A stretch of 64,000 nucleotides of DNA from the NCBI RefSeq assembly GCF_023898315.1, contig NC_064619.1, positions 304,148,150-304,212,149 of the forward strand. Reading direction: 5' to 3'. This document shows positions 1 through 11,741 of the stretch, in pieces. The stretch's first letter is position 1. The number at the start of each line of letters is the position of its first letter. The stretch is from Schistocerca nitens. Taxonomy: Eukaryota > Arthropoda > Insecta > Orthoptera > Acrididae. The position numbers were made by a program, and so were the translations under genes. The notes beneath the pieces were generated by a model. It was not told where the DNA came from. It worked only from the letters and a program-made list of their open reading frames with translations, and ran no database searches.

Positions 1-1749
1 CTGTAAATGCATTTTTTTGCTATCCTTGGCTTTGTACTATCTGCAGTATTCTGTTTTACTAGCTGTATCAACTCTGTTTGTTTTGCAGTTCTATCTTTTG
101 AATGAATTTATGCTCAGATTTGAAGTTCTTGCCTTTGCTGTAATATGGCGCATGCGCTGTCTTGCCCTTTGCATGAAGCAGCCTGATTCTTTTGCAGCAA
201 ACAGGGACATGTACAGTGTGTGTTTACAGAAGCATAAGGCACTCCCTTCTGCTGCTCCTTCATGCAAGTCTAAGTCACAAACAGTGTATGGTGTGTTTAC
301 AAAACCCTACAGTGTCAGTCCAAAACAACAGTGTAATAGCAGTTCACAAAAGATGGCCAACTCATCTGTAGTGTCCCTGGACAATTGATCCATTTGCAAC
401 TTGACACCTGTGCTTCAGTGATTTTTCTCAACTGTAGCTCTTATCAATTGCTTGGCAACCCTAAGTTGTGCACTTTGCACTGATGGTGCCTAGACAATCC
501 TGTCTGAGGCACTTGTAACCCTCCTGCAACTTTCCAAAATTTGAAGAAGATGGTGGAATGGTGTATCCAGTTGTGCACCTTAACAGGGGAAAACAACCCA
601 GGGAAAAGGATAATTAAACAAGTGATGGCTCTTAATTAAAGCCTGATATTAAGATAAAAGGAGAAAAAGAATGACGCCGAGTCTCCACAGCGTTATTCAT
701 TTTTATTTTTTATTTTTTTTTTTTGCCAGAGATAGCCTCTACAGTGTACAAGAATTGGCTTAAGACCATTCAGTTATTTAGAGCTGGTAATTCTAGACTT
801 GGAGCAATAGGTACCAGAACTGATTTAAATACTGAAATGTCTGATAGCAAATAAATTATGATCAAGTGATAGATTGAGATTTGTACTTAAATTTGATAGC
901 TCTAATTTTTAGATTAAATTAGAGCAGTCGCCACCTAAGAAACCAAGTGAACAGTTCTAAAGCCTCGCTACATACCACTCTTAAATTACAGATACACCAA
1001 CAATTCTAATTTTCAAGTTGGTTTCTGTACAGTTTTAAACAAGTAACCATTAGAATTTACTCAATTAGGCCTAAGCTTGAATTTTTTTAAGGTAATCCAG
1101 TCCTCCAGCCAAATAACTCACAATAAACAGTAGATTGAGATTGTACTTTAAAAATACGTAACTTTCAAAGGTGTACAGCTGCTCTGGGGGAGATCCATGT
1201 ATAGTTGTCCCATTCAAAATGTGCTAAGTCGGCTGTGACTCAAATAAGACCAAAACAAGCGAGTTTGCCGCCATACTCATGACTAGAGGCCGGATTACAT
1301 GTTTCATAAAAGCCTTAAAATATGTATGAAAAATGCTTAAAAATGAATGAAAAGTGTCGAAATATGCAAGATCAAGTAATAAAAAAAAACGTAGTTACTG
1401 CGTGCATTATATCACAAAGTAGAGCCTGTATATATCAGTTACAAGGAAGAGCGCTGACCATGCAAAAAATCGGTACATTTAGAATGTTTATATCATTTTC
1501 TGAATACATTCTGGTAGAGGTTAGGAAGGAGGCACTTCTGGGATTATTTTCTAAAAAATTTCAAAATGGGGATGCATACCATTTTTCAAGAATTGTTCCT
1601 TCTTTGCCATTGTTGTCGGTAACAAGCGGACGTGATGCGAGTGAGTCGCAGCGAAGCAATCGATACGTACAGGACGAACTTCGAGAAACATCGCACGCAG
1701 AGGGGACGCTCAAAAGTTCCGTAATAATTTATTTAAAAAACAACATGCA
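1..1749. other. AT-rich DNA with no recognisable gene
   Basis: I see no protein family, RNA gene or repeat boundary here. The two longer open frames (17-388 and 1322-1756 on the plus strand) have no recognisable motif and biased, low-information composition. A T-run lies near 705-722. The DNA may be old decayed repeats. Confidence 0.5.
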
Positions 1750-3238
1750 GTCATGATTTTTTTTGAAGAGAATTATATTTTAATTAACAGCATTGGACCA
1801 AAGCATCATTTAAAATTTATTTTACGTTTTTCTGCTAGTGTAAACATAAATGACCATGTACTGTTCCAAATGTTCGGTTGTAAGACTGTCTTCGATCACT
1901 CAAAACATTTTTATAAGCAGAAAAGGACCATTCTACATCAACTGAGGTACTGTAATTGGGCAGTATTTGAATTTGGGTGCTATGTTGGCACTCATTGTTT
2001 CTGGTAAAAGTTCACACATCCCATTAATGAAGCTAGAAATTTGGCCCAAAGGTTCAAAGCCTGGGTTATTGTTTAAAATGTTTCAAACTTCTTTAAGTTT
2101 TCTTGGGAATACATCCGACAAAGAGGAGTTCACTAGAATAATTTTATTTATTTACTGAATAGATTCACTCAACGCCAAACCTTGAGTTTCAAGCTTTCTA
2201 ATACTTGCAGGTATATGAGAAAAATGAGTGCTAACTACAGCAATGTCTTCTTTAATACTGGAATCATTAAAAGCTTCCTTGACAGCAAACTGCCAAAGCC
2301 TCTGTCCCATCAAAGTCGTTTACTACTCCTCTAATAGCCTCAAAATGTTCATTGTAAAACAACACATCTTCGACCCATGTACCCTAACGAGTTACTACTG
2401 GTTTGGGAGGTAAAGGCACATTTGGTAGTTTTTCTTTGTAGGTCTTTATGCGAGCAGGAGCCTTTAGAAACATTTTCTTTGTGGATGAAATCAGTTTATT
2501 TACATTCACAAACGTGGGACGTACTTGTTCAGCAAGGCGATGTAATCCATGAGCGAAGCACGTCACATGAATCAAATTGGAATAAAATACTCGGAGGGAG
2601 CAGCATCTGAAATAAACACAAACACCCTTTCATCTGCAGTTCTGAAAATATTTTTCAAATGCCCTCATTCACAAATCTGACGATCGTAGAATGATTTAGT
2701 TTTTAAAGTTCTTTGCAGACCACTAAATATGAAGGGGAAGGCTCTTCTTTTCAAGCACGAACAATTAAATTAGCACTGTAACGGCCATAAGTGTCTGTAG
2801 TTTCGTCATCTGAAGTGCAAGTAATGCTGCACTTGAGTTCATTGCGTATTTCTTTCAGAACATTACGTAAATTGACAGTATGCAATGTTGATTTATCTGG
2901 TATGTTTTGATTTAAGCAACATTTGCGCAGGAAGCCTTTGAGGACAGGGTTTGTAAGTTTGTGAAAAGGAATATTGCTGGCAATGAATGCTTCACATAGA
3001 TCCATGTTAAACCGACTTTTTGGTTACCTTTGGCCAAAATCCTGCTACTGCAACTTGCTGTTGTCAGTTGTCGTGGTACTTTCTTCGCATTCCTCCGATA
3101 TGAAGACTTGTCTTGTCATGATGGTCTATTTGAAGCTATTTTTGCACGAAACGCTTTTCTCGCAAACTCTATGATATAAAAAAATTCCGTCATTGTAAAT
3201 ATACCAGGATGGTCATCTAGCCATTTTTAAGGCGGCAT
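1750..3238 (-). pseudogene. hAT-superfamily (DUF659-type) transposase remnant
   Basis: Read on the minus strand, translated pieces follow the order of insect hAT transposases of the DUF659 type. A short N-terminal piece with a CEKSV-like segment begins at a Met codon near 3238. It is followed by the DLCEAFIASNIPFHKL block (2950-3005), a block with DDETTDTYGRYSANL (2755-2815), then [16 protein letters not shown] and [13 protein letters not shown] (2384-2575). The C-terminal dimerisation region, with FKYCPIT followed in another frame by WSFSAYKNVLSDRR, lies at about 1860-1980. Function if intact: cut-and-paste transposition. The pieces lie in several frames with stops between them, so the copy is dead. 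I did not find the TIRs or the 8-bp target duplication expected for hAT. Confidence 0.8.
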
Positions 3239-3330
3239 GGCGCACAATACGTTACGCACTACATGTTATAAACACGTTCAACTGTGTACAAATAAATAGA
3301 AAGCTAAACTGAAACATGGACGTGCGACTA

Positions 3331-3542
3331 TAAGCTTGCGCGGTGGTCTCGCGGTTCTAGGCGCGCAGTCCGGAACCGTGCGACTGCTATGGTCGCAGGT
3401 TCGAATCCTGCCTCGGGCATGGATGTGTGTGATGGCCTTAGGTTAGTTAGGTTTAAGTAGTTCTAAGTTCTCGGGGACTAATGACCACAGCAGTTGAGTC
3501 CCATAGTGCTCAGAGCCATTTGAACCATTTTATAAGCTTGCG
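3331..3542 (+). mobile_element. SINE1 copy 1 (tRNA-derived), with 11-bp TSD
   Basis: The SINE body spans 3342-3531 and is flanked by direct repeats ATAAGCTTGCG at 3331-3341 and 3532-3542. The 5' half is tRNA-like, with an A-box-like GGTCTCGCGGTTCTAGG and a B-box GGTTCGAATCC followed by TGCCTCGGGCATGGATG. The tail ends GAGCCATTTGAACCATTTT. A hairpin in the tail (3474-3502) has stem GGGACT/AGTCCC. It lies immediately upstream of LINE A. Confidence 0.93.
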
Positions 3543-3659
3543 TAGTTTAATGTAATTGTTGTCCACGTACGGTATGATAGCGGAGGTGATCAACTAGGGG
3601 GGCACGGGTGCTGGAGCTTTGACTCAAAACTTAGCGAACAGCCAAGTAAGGTATAATAA

Positions 3660-4240
3660 AAAACGTAAAATCAAGATTTATTCAGACAGTTACGCCAGAG
3701 ATGTTAACGGAAAGCGGACCTCGCGTGATAAACGAGTTTGAAATAGAAGGTACCGTTAAACCAGGAGCTGGTCTACGAGATGTTTTAACATCAATCAAGA
3801 AAGAAAGCACAGCCCTCGCGGACACAGACTTTGTAGTGGTAATGGCCGGAGCAAACGACGTCAGCAGAAACGAAAGGAAGATAGCTACTTCAGCACTGAA
3901 GGAGACTCTCGGAGTGTTAACTCACACCAACGTGATTGTCGCTAATGCGCCTCATCGACATTTGCCCCAGTGGTCATGTGTGAATAAGGAAGTGTAGCAG
4001 ACCAACAAGGAGTAAAAAGCTATCTGTAAGAACTTTAAGAATGTTTCCTTAATTAAGACCAGTAGTTGTTGCGGAGAATGGCATATCAAGTATGGTCAAC
4101 ATTTCAATAATCTAGGTAAACGTGTTTTAAGTGATACAATTCTCGGAATAGTATTGGATAAGCTGGAGAAGGAAAAAAGACCAGTAATATGTTTGGATTA
4201 TGTTTCAACTGAGATGACAAAAAACTTGTATGCATAGACC
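3660..4240 (+). pseudogene. LINE A ORF1: SGNH/GDSL-esterase-like protein
   Basis: The open frame 3701-3997 contains VVVMAGANDVSRNERK, which fits SGNH block III (GxND), and NVIVANAPHRHLP. Just upstream, in another frame, the block-I-like IYSDSYAR holds the candidate serine nucleophile near 3678-3700. Downstream, a segment with YGQHFNNLGKRVLSD (about 4090-4130) fits the block with the catalytic histidine. LINEs of the CR1 group are known to carry esterase-like ORF1 proteins, proposed to act on lipids or to help RNP assembly; the role is unproven. Frame changes show that this copy is not functional. Confidence 0.65.
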
Positions 4241-4711
4241 AGACTGAGTGCTCTAGTGACATAAGAACACAACCTGGTCAACTTTCATGTGGTAACATTA
4301 TGTCATGTCAACCAAGAGGATATGCAAAAAAAGAAATGTCTAGAGTTTAAAATATGCTACCTCAGCATTCAGGGTATGGCAGATAAAAACTTAATGGTAA
4401 ACGAATTTTCAAATGAAAATGTGGTAGATATTCTATACTTGGTGTAAAGAGGAAGAGCTTGGGTACAAAGTATTGGATGATTACACACTTCTTAGCTGCT
4501 ATTGCAGAAAACAGCACTTACGTGGTAGGGTAGCGATATATGAAAAAACACCTCTTGCACCAAACTGCAGGATAGATCTCAGTACCCTTTGTGATGGAAA
4601 GCATTTTGAAATATCAGGTCTAGTAACTGAGAGCCTTAAGCTAATAGTAATAGTAGTGGTACAAGCCACCTAGTGGTGACCCCCATATCTTTCTGGAGAA
4701 ACTTGAGGAAC

Positions 4712-6583
4712 TCTTAATGTACATGTTGTTGTTGTTGTGGTCTTCAGTCCTGAGACTGGTTTGATGCAGCTCTCCATGCTACTCTATCCTGTGCAAGCCT
4801 CTTCATCTCCCAGTACCTACTGCAACCTACATCCTTCTGAATCTGCTTAGTGTATTCATCTCTTGGTCTCCCTCTACGATTTTTACCCTGCACGGTGCCC
4901 TCCAATACTAAATTGGTGATCCCTTGATGCCTCAGAACATGTCCTACCAACCGATCCCTTCTTCTGTTCAAGTTGTGCCACAAACTTCTCTTCTCCCCAA
5001 TCCTATTCAATACTTCCTCATTAGTTATGTGGTCTACCCATCTAATCTTCAGCATTCTTCTGTAGCACCACATTTCGAAAGCTTCTATTCTCTTCTTGTC
5101 TAAACTATTTATCGTCCATGTTTCACTTCCATACATGGCTACACTCCATACAAATACTTTCAGAAATGACTTCCTGATACTTAAATCTATACTCGATGTT
5201 AACAAATTTCTCTTCTTCAGAAACGCTTTCCTTGCCATTGCCAGTCTACATTTTATATCCTCTCTACTTCGACCATCATCAGTTATTTTGCTCCCCAAAT
5301 AGCAAAATTCCTTTACTACTTTAAGTGTCTCATTTCCTAATCTAATTCCCTCAGCATCACCCGACTTAATTCGACTAGATTCCATTATCCTCTTTTTGCT
5401 TTTGTTGATGTTCATCTTATATCCCCCTTTCAAGACACTGTCCATTCCATTCAAATGCTCTTCCAAGTTCTTTGCTGTCTCTGACAGAATCACAATGTCA
5501 TCGACGAACCTCAAAGTTTTTATTTCTTCTCCATGGATTTTAATACCTACTCCGAATTTTTCTTTTGTTTCCTTTACTGCTTGCTCAGTATACAGATTGA
5601 ATAACATCGGGGAGAGGCTACAACCCTGTCTTACTCCCTTCCCAACCACAGCTTCCCTTTCATGTCGCTCGACTGGTTTCTGTACAAATTGTAAATAGCC
5701 TGCCGCTCCCTGTATTTTACCCCTGCCACCTTTAGAGTTTGAAAGAGAGTATTCCAGTCAACATTGTCAAAAGCTTTCTCTAAGTCTACAAATGCTAGAA
5801 ACGTAGGTTTGCCTTTCCTTATTCTTTCTTCTAAGATAAGTCGTAAGGTCAGTATTGCCTCACGTGTTCCAGTGTTTCTACGGAATCCAAACTGGTCTTC
5901 CCTGAGGTCGGCTTCTACTAGTTTTTCCATTCGTCTGTAAAGAATTCGTGTTAGTATTTTGCACCTGTGGCTTATTAAACTGATTGTTCGGCAATTTTCA
6001 CATGTGTCAACACCTGCTTTCTTTGGGATTGGAATTATTACATTCTTCTTGAAGTCTGAGGGTATTTCGCCTGTTTTAAAAATATTGCTCACCAGATGGT
6101 AGAGTTTTGTCAGGACTGGCTCTCCCAAGGCCGTCAGTAGTTCCAATGAAATGTTGTCTACTCCCGGGGCCTTATTTCGACTCATGTCTTTCAGAGCTCT
6201 GTCAAACTCTTCACGCAGTATCATATCTCCCATTTCATCTTCATCTACATCCTCTTCCATTTCCATAATATTGTCCTCAAGTACATCGCCCTTGTATGGA
6301 CCCTCTATATACTCCTTCCACCTTTCTGCTTTCCCCTCTTTGCTTAGAACTGGGTTTCCATCTGAGCTCTTGATATTCATACAAGTCGTTCTCTTATCTC
6401 CAAAGGTCTCTTTAATTTTCCTGTAGGCAGTATCTATCTTACCCCTAGTGAGATAAGCCTCTACATCCTTACATTTGTCTGCTAGCCATCCGTGCTTAGC
6501 CATTTTGCACTTCCTGTCGATCTCATTTTTGAGACGTTTGTATTCGTTTTTGCCTGCTTCATTTACTGCATCTTAATGTACAT
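4712..6583 (-). mobile_element. RTE-like LINE copy 1, 5'-truncated, with 13-bp TSD
   Basis: The body spans 4725-6570 and is flanked by TCTTAATGTACAT at 4712-4724 and 6571-6583. The 3' end, on the minus strand, is a short (CAA)n tail (TTG repeats at 4725-4738). The copy starts inside the linker before the RT domain, so it lacks its endonuclease; such 5' truncation is typical of target-primed reverse transcription. It splits the endonuclease of LINE A. Other fragments of this family occur at 15480-16235 and from 63927. Confidence 0.93.
4744..6568 (-). pseudogene. RTE-like reverse transcriptase (copy 1)
   Basis: Two long frames on the minus strand, 5631-6503 and 4744-5649, form one RT with a single frame change near 5640. 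Motifs in order are RNKAPGVDNIS, EDQFGFRRNTGTREAIL, FVDLEKAFDNVDW, GVRQGCSLSPMLFNLY and the catalytic LRFVDDIVIL, in which the usual alanine of F/YADD is valine. The C-terminal part has SVAMYGSETWTI, AFEMWCYRRMLKI and GHVLRHQGITNLVLEG, typical of RTE/BovB-like elements. The protein is otherwise open for about 590 codons, so the copy is fairly young. Function: target-primed reverse transcription in the nucleus. Confidence 0.9.
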
Positions 6584-7117
6584 ATGTATACCGAAATGGA
6601 AAAAATACAATATTGTCATTGAATGACAGGACAGAAAAACTGTGACAGAGCTCAAAAATGTGCTTCGGCAATTTAACCTGTACTATGTTAACTACAAACT
6701 TACCAGAGGCTCACCCTGTCTAGACAATATATTTGCAAATTTTAAGAGAACTAGTATGTCCACTGATGTAATTGGTTTCCCTTTTTCAGACCATGATGCA
6801 GTATATCTTCGTCTTAATAATGTAACTTCAGACTGCACCAAACTAGAATCTAAAATTGTGGTTACTAGACCAGTGAGCAGAGAGGCAATGGATAGGTTTA
6901 GACATGCCCTCACTTATTTCAGTTGGGACACACGTTTTAGGCTTAATTACTGTTCAGCTGATATTGTTTTCACCAAGTTTTCTCCGTATTTTTAAATATA
7001 TTTGAAAATAACATCCCTCTGAAAATTTACAGTGAGTATTAGTAGTACCATAATTTCAAAGAAAGGAAAACGAATGAATGGTATACTCCACAGTTAGAGC
7101 AACCGAAAAATACTGTT

Positions 7118-8926
7118 ATGCTGTATCCTCATCTGTACAAAACCACCAAATCAGAACTGTATAAAGAAATGTACGCTAAAACTAAATACAGGTATAGGAA
7201 GGCAATAAATGAAGCAAAGAGACTGCATAACATTGTAAACATTGAAAAATCTAACAACAAATGCAAAAAGGCCTGGAGTGTAATAAACTCCATTGCACAC
7301 ACTAAACACAAAGAGGAAATCGCCATTACCCCAGAAGAATTTAATAAATATTGCATTCAGTCCATTGAAGAAATTAGTAGTTCAATAAACAAATCCCCTG
7401 AAAATGCACTTAGTATTATGGACAGCTGCTTTGAAAAGCTTCCCTCAAACACCTTCACTTTCACAGAAATGAGCCCGAATAATATCATAAAAACAGTGGA
7501 AAATTTCAAACTTTCAGCTAGTGTTGATTACTATGATATGTCATGTAATCTGTTGAAAGATGTTATTGATTGTGTGATTTATCCTTTAACTTTTTGTGTT
7601 AACAAATGCCTAGTTGAAAGTAAGTTCCCCGACATACTAAAAAGTTCTAGATTTGTGCCAATATATACAAAAGGGGAAAAGAACTGTCCCGTTAGTTACA
7701 GACCTATATCCATAACCCCAGTTCTGTCAAAACGTTTAGGAACAACTATGTATGAGCAAGTTAGTGTCTACTTGGGTAAACTAAATATAAATAGTGATAA
7801 ACAGTTTGGATTTAGGAAAGGTAAATCCACAACGGATGCAATGGACTCCCTCGGGAAATTAGTCCTAGATGTGTTCGAGGCTAGGGACTATGCCCAGGCT
7901 ACATTTTGTCACTCGATCAGAGCCTTTGACTGTGTAGAGCATGACACTGTGCTGAATAAGCTAGTTTACTATGGTTTTGATGACAATAGTATAAATATGT
8001 TCAGGTCTTTTCTAGAGAACCGTCAACGAGTTGTGTGCATTGGTAGGGAGAAATCAAATTTTGTTAATGTTAGGTATGGAGTGCCTCAAGGGTCAGTGCT
8101 TGGACCTTTACTGTTTATACTAATGCTTAATGACCTGCCCTTGTTCATAAATTCTCACACAATATTGTATGCTGATGACACAAATTTTCTACATAAAAGC
8201 TCTGATGTATGTACACTGAAAACACTGACCGAAAATACCCTTGCTCTGTCAAGAAGCTAATGGCTTCTTACTAAATGGAAACAAAAGCCAGACACTTTAC
8301 CTTAGCCTCAAAGAGATTCCTAACTACCGAGAATTAGAAACTGTTAAATTTTTAGGTGTTACTATTGACAATAAATTGGCATTTAAAAATTTATTGGCTA
8401 GGCTTTCAAGAGTTATTTATCTAATTCAAAATGTAGAAAGACATGTTTCCAATGACTATGTGAGATCAGCATATTTTGCCTTCTTCCAAAGCATAATCTC
8501 TTATGGAATCTTACGGTGGGGTAGTAGCTGTCATGTAAATGACATTTTACTTTTACAGAAGAAAGTAATAAGAATAATAACGGATTCTGATGAAACAGAA
8601 CATTGTAAACCTCTGTTTATTAAATTTCAGTGTCTTAAAGTAGTAAACTTATTCATCTACAATGTTTTCTGTTGAGAAGTGATATTCATAGCCATAATAC
8701 TAGAAACAGAACATCTGTAGACGTGCCATATCATAGATTATCAAAATTGCAGAACTCCTACCTAGTTCTTGGACTAAGGATGTTTAATAGACTAAGTGCT
8801 GACTTTAAAGAACTGCCTGTAAATATTTTTAAGGCTAAATTATACAAGCTACTAGTGAACAATCCGTTTTACACCATTGATGAATTTTTTGAAGATGAAA
8901 ATACTGTATTTACATCGATATATTAG
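7118..8926 (+). pseudogene. LINE A ORF2: reverse transcriptase and C-terminus
   Basis: The frame 7118-8260 carries RT motifs in order: SYRPISITPVLSK, FGFRKGKSTTDAM, AFDCVEHD, GVPQGSVLGPLLF and the catalytic LYADDTNFL (YADD at about 8168-8179). The thumb and C-terminal region continue in other frames at 8241-8675 (VKFLGVTIDNKLAF) and 8672-8926 (HSHNTRNRTSVDVP, LGLRMFNRLS), as in CR1/Jockey-group LINEs. The frame shifts near 8240 and 8672 and the AFDCVEHD motif in place of a canonical AFDxVxH context show decay, although the catalytic aspartates are retained. Confidence 0.85.
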
Positions 8927-8992
8927 TTTATGTAGAAATATATGCTCCTGACTTTGTCTATTGCTGTAATCAGTCGAATGAGAATAAAATTT

Positions 8993-9042
8993 TATTATTA
9001 TTATCGTTGTTGTTATTATTATTGTTATTATTATTGTTATTT
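8993..9042. repeat. (ATT)n tract at LINE A / Dong-type LINE junction
   Basis: An impure ATT/GTT repeat follows the AATAAAATTTT of LINE A and directly precedes the 3' end of the Dong-type element. A second tract lies at its other end (12794-12855). Confidence 0.9.
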
Positions 9043-9068
9043 CTTTCCTTTCTCAGATGTTAAGTCTG

Positions 9069-9120
9069 GTTAAAAATGGAAAGTGACGCGGACCTTGATC
9101 AAGCGTCACTTCCTTTTAAC
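9069..9120 (-). promoter_or_regulatory. Long 3' UTR hairpin of the Dong-type LINE
   Basis: The segment GGAAAGTGACGC (9078-9089) pairs with GCGTCACTTCC (9103-9113), and the helix extends outward through GTTAAAA/TTTTAAC. The result is an almost perfect stem of about 18 pairs with a 13-nt loop. Because it sits about 30-80 nt from the 3' terminus, it is a candidate recognition structure for the element's own RT. Confidence 0.75.
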
Positions 9121-9190
9121 TGTACAGTATATGTTACATTGCATTTAGGAACTTTCGGGTAATTGAACATGTATCAATAATTACAGATTT

Positions 9191-9880
9191 CTATAGTTGT
9201 ATATATAAGTTTGGATGTAGCTGTATTGCGTTGATGTACTGGTGGATATTGTGTGGTATGACTCCTGTAGTTGATAGTATAATTGGTATAATGTCAACTT
9301 TATCCTGATGCCACATGTCCTTGACTTCCCCAGCCAGTTGGATGTATTTTTCAATTTTTTCTCCTGTTTTCTTCTGTATATTTGTTGTATTTGGTATGGA
9401 TATTTCGATTAGTTGTGTTAATTTCTTCTTTTTATTGGTGAGTATGATGTCAGGTTTGTTATGTGGTGTTGTTTTATCTGTTATAATGGTTCTGTTCCAG
9501 TATAATTTGTATTCATCATTCTCCAGCACATTTTGTGGTGAATACTTGTATGTGGGAACATGTTGTTTTATTATTTTATGTCGTATGGCAAGTTGTTGAT
9601 GTATTATTTTTGCTACATTGTCATGTCTTCTGGGGTATTCTGTATTTGCTAGTATTGTACATCCGCTTGTGATGTGATCTACTGTTTCTATTTGTTGCTT
9701 GCAAAGTCCACATTTATCTGTTGTAGTATTAGGATCTTTAATAATATGCTTGCTGTAATAGCTGGTGTTTGTTGTTTGATCCTGTATTGCAATCATGAAT
9801 CCTTCCATCTCACTGTTTATATTGCCTTTTCTTAGCCATGTGTTGGATGCGTCTTGATTGATGTGTGGCTGTGCTAGATG
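9191..9880 (-). pseudogene. Dong-type LINE C-terminus: zinc knuckle and restriction-like endonuclease
   Basis: The frame 9191-9808 can be read further upstream without a stop to about 9880 (AQPHINQDASNTWLRKGN). It holds the CCHC knuckle CGLCKQQIETVDHITSGC, then RRHDNVAKIIHQQL, and the restriction-like endonuclease core with KPDIIL and LIEISIP (the PD...E/D pattern), followed by KYIQLAGEVKDMW. R2/R4-type LINEs use this domain in place of an APE endonuclease to nick target DNA. This part of the protein looks undamaged. Confidence 0.88.
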
Positions 9881-10018
9881 ATACAGATGCTTGCCATGTA
9901 GTGTTTTATTTTTCCAATTTACTTTCTTTTATTCTGTTGATGTTATGTGATCTAAAGGGTTGTAGAAGTGGTTATGAAATTGCAGTGGTGTAGCCGATGT
10001 ATTTATATGAGTGATTGC

Positions 10019-11650
10019 TTAGTGTATTTTGCTAGTTTCTGGTCGTTCTATAAAGAATTTTCTTAAATTGTCTACCTGTCCATAATACAGGTTTTTTATG
10101 TCCATAAATCCCCTTCCTCCTTCCTTCCTGCTTAATGTGAATCTTTCTGTTGCTGAATGTATGTGATGTATTTTATATTTGTGGCATTGTGATGATGTAA
10201 GTGTATTGAGTGCTTCTAGGTCTGTGTTACTCCATTTCACTTCTCCAAATGAGTAGGTCAATATTGGTAGAGCATAGGTATTTATAGCTTTTGTCTTGTT
10301 TCTTGCTGTCAATTCTGGTTTCAGTATTTTTGTTAGTCTTTGTCTATATTTTTCTTTTAGTTCTTCTTTAATATTTTTATTATCTATTCCTATTTTTTGT
10401 CTGTATCCTAGATATTTATAGGCATCTGTTTTTTCCATTGCTTCTATGCAGTCGCTGTGGTTATCCAGTATGTAATCTTCTTGTTTAGTGTGTTTTCCCT
10501 TGACTATGCTATTTTTCTTACATTTGTCTGTTCCAAAAGCCATATTTATATCATTGCTGAATACTTCTGTTATCTTTAGTAATTGGTTGAGTTGTTGATT
10601 TGTTGCTGCCAGTAGTTTTAGATCAATTGTATTTAGATCTTGTATTTTGTGTTGGTATGTTCCAGTAATATTATATCCATAATTTGTATTATTTAGCATG
10701 TTGGATAGTGGGTTCAGAGCAAGGCAGAACCAGAAAGGACTCAATGAGTTTCCTTGGTATATTCCACGCTTAATCTGTATTGGCTGTGATGTGATATTAT
10801 TTAAATTTGTTTGAATATTAAGTGTGGTTTTCCAATTTTTCGTTACTATGTTCAGGAACTTTATCAATTTAGGATCTACTTTGTATATTTCCAATATCTG
10901 TAGTAACCATGAGTGGGGTACACTATCATAACCTTTTTGGTAATCAATGTATGCGTAGTGTAGCAACCTTTGTTTAGTTTTAGCCTGATATGTCACCTCT
11001 GCATCTATTATCAGTTGCTCTTTACATCCTCGTGCTCCTTTGCAACAGGCTTTTTGTTCTTCATTTATAATTTGGTTCTGTGTTGTATGTGTCATTAATT
11101 TCTGTGTAATGACTGAAGTTAAAATTTTGTATATTGTTGGTAGGCATGTTATGGGGCAATATTTTGCTGGGTTTGCTGTGTCTGCTTGATCTTTAGGTTT
11201 CAGATAAGTTGTTCCATGTGTAAGTGTATCAGGGAATGTGTATGGGTCTGCAATGTAACTGTTAAATAACTTAGGTAGATGTGAATGTGTTGAGGTGAAC
11301 TTCTTTAGCCAGAAATTTACTATTTTATCTTTTCCAGGGGCTTTCCAATTGTGCGTAGAATTAATTGCTTGGGTGACTTCATGTTGCAAAATTATTACTT
11401 CGGGCATTTGTGGTATCATCTTGTGTGTGTCTGTTTCTGCTTGTATCCACCGTGCATGCCTGTTATGTTGTACCGGGTTTGACCATATGTTGCTCCAGAA
11501 GTGTTCCATGTTTGTTATGTTTGGTGGATTGTCTATTTTAATGTGTGTGTTATCTATTGTCTGATAAAATTTCTTTTGGTTTGTGTTGAATGTTTGGTTT
11601 TGTTTCCTTCTATTTTCACTTTTTTTGTATCTTCTAAGTCGTTTGGCCAA
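10019..11650 (-). pseudogene. Dong-type LINE reverse transcriptase
   Basis: A 543-residue open frame carries NWKAPGKDKIVNFWLKKF, KYCPITCLPTIYKILTS, LLHYAYIDYQKGYDSVPHSW and GIYQGNSLSPFWFCLALNPLS, in R2/R4-clade order. The segment where FxDDLKLLA is expected reads NTIDLKLLAATNQQL, so one catalytic aspartate is missing and the enzyme cannot be active. The downstream thumb has DAYKYLGYRQKIGID and LPILTYSFGEVKWSNTDLEALN. The restriction-like endonuclease part follows in another frame. Confidence 0.88.
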
Positions 11651-11741
11651 TGCTTGTAATTTCTGCTTCTTTTCATCTAATTGCTCTATCGCTTCTTGTT
11701 GTGAGATTTTACCTAACCTTTTTCGTTTTTTGTCTGATATT

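Larger units (their letters stand above)
4345..6995 (+). pseudogene. LINE A ORF2: APE endonuclease domain split by an insertion
   Basis: The first part is spread over frames at 4345-4711 and includes LSCYCRKQHLRGRVAIY (4473-4550) and a segment ending LEKLEELLMYM just before the insertion. The second part begins at 6584 and includes NVLRQFNLYYVNYKLTRG, LDNIFANFKR and GFPFSDHDAVYLRLN. SDHD is the conserved APE-family histidine motif. The family nicks target DNA to prime reverse transcription. The RTE-like LINE at 4725-6570 separates the halves, and 13-bp duplications mark the cut. Confidence 0.75.
3560..8992 (+). mobile_element. LINE A, CR1/Jockey-group retrotransposon, interrupted
   Basis: This old non-LTR element is read in order on the plus strand: an SGNH-esterase ORF1 (about 3660-4240), an APE-type endonuclease (about 4345-4711, resuming at 6584-6990), a reverse transcriptase (7118-8260) and a C-terminal region to 8926. 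Its A+T-rich 3' end runs into an (ATT)n tract at 8993. A separate RTE-like LINE occupies 4725-6570. The insert-free length of about 3.6 kb fits a near full-length but decayed copy with several frame breaks. The exact 5' end is uncertain because SINE1 copy 1 abuts it. Confidence 0.85.

Noticed and set aside
17-388. A 123-residue open frame at the left edge
   Set aside because: No family motif, skewed composition and no supporting signal; probably chance.
3356-3420. Possible tRNA gene
   Set aside because: It is the head of SINE1, with TSDs around the whole repeat and no complete cloverleaf.
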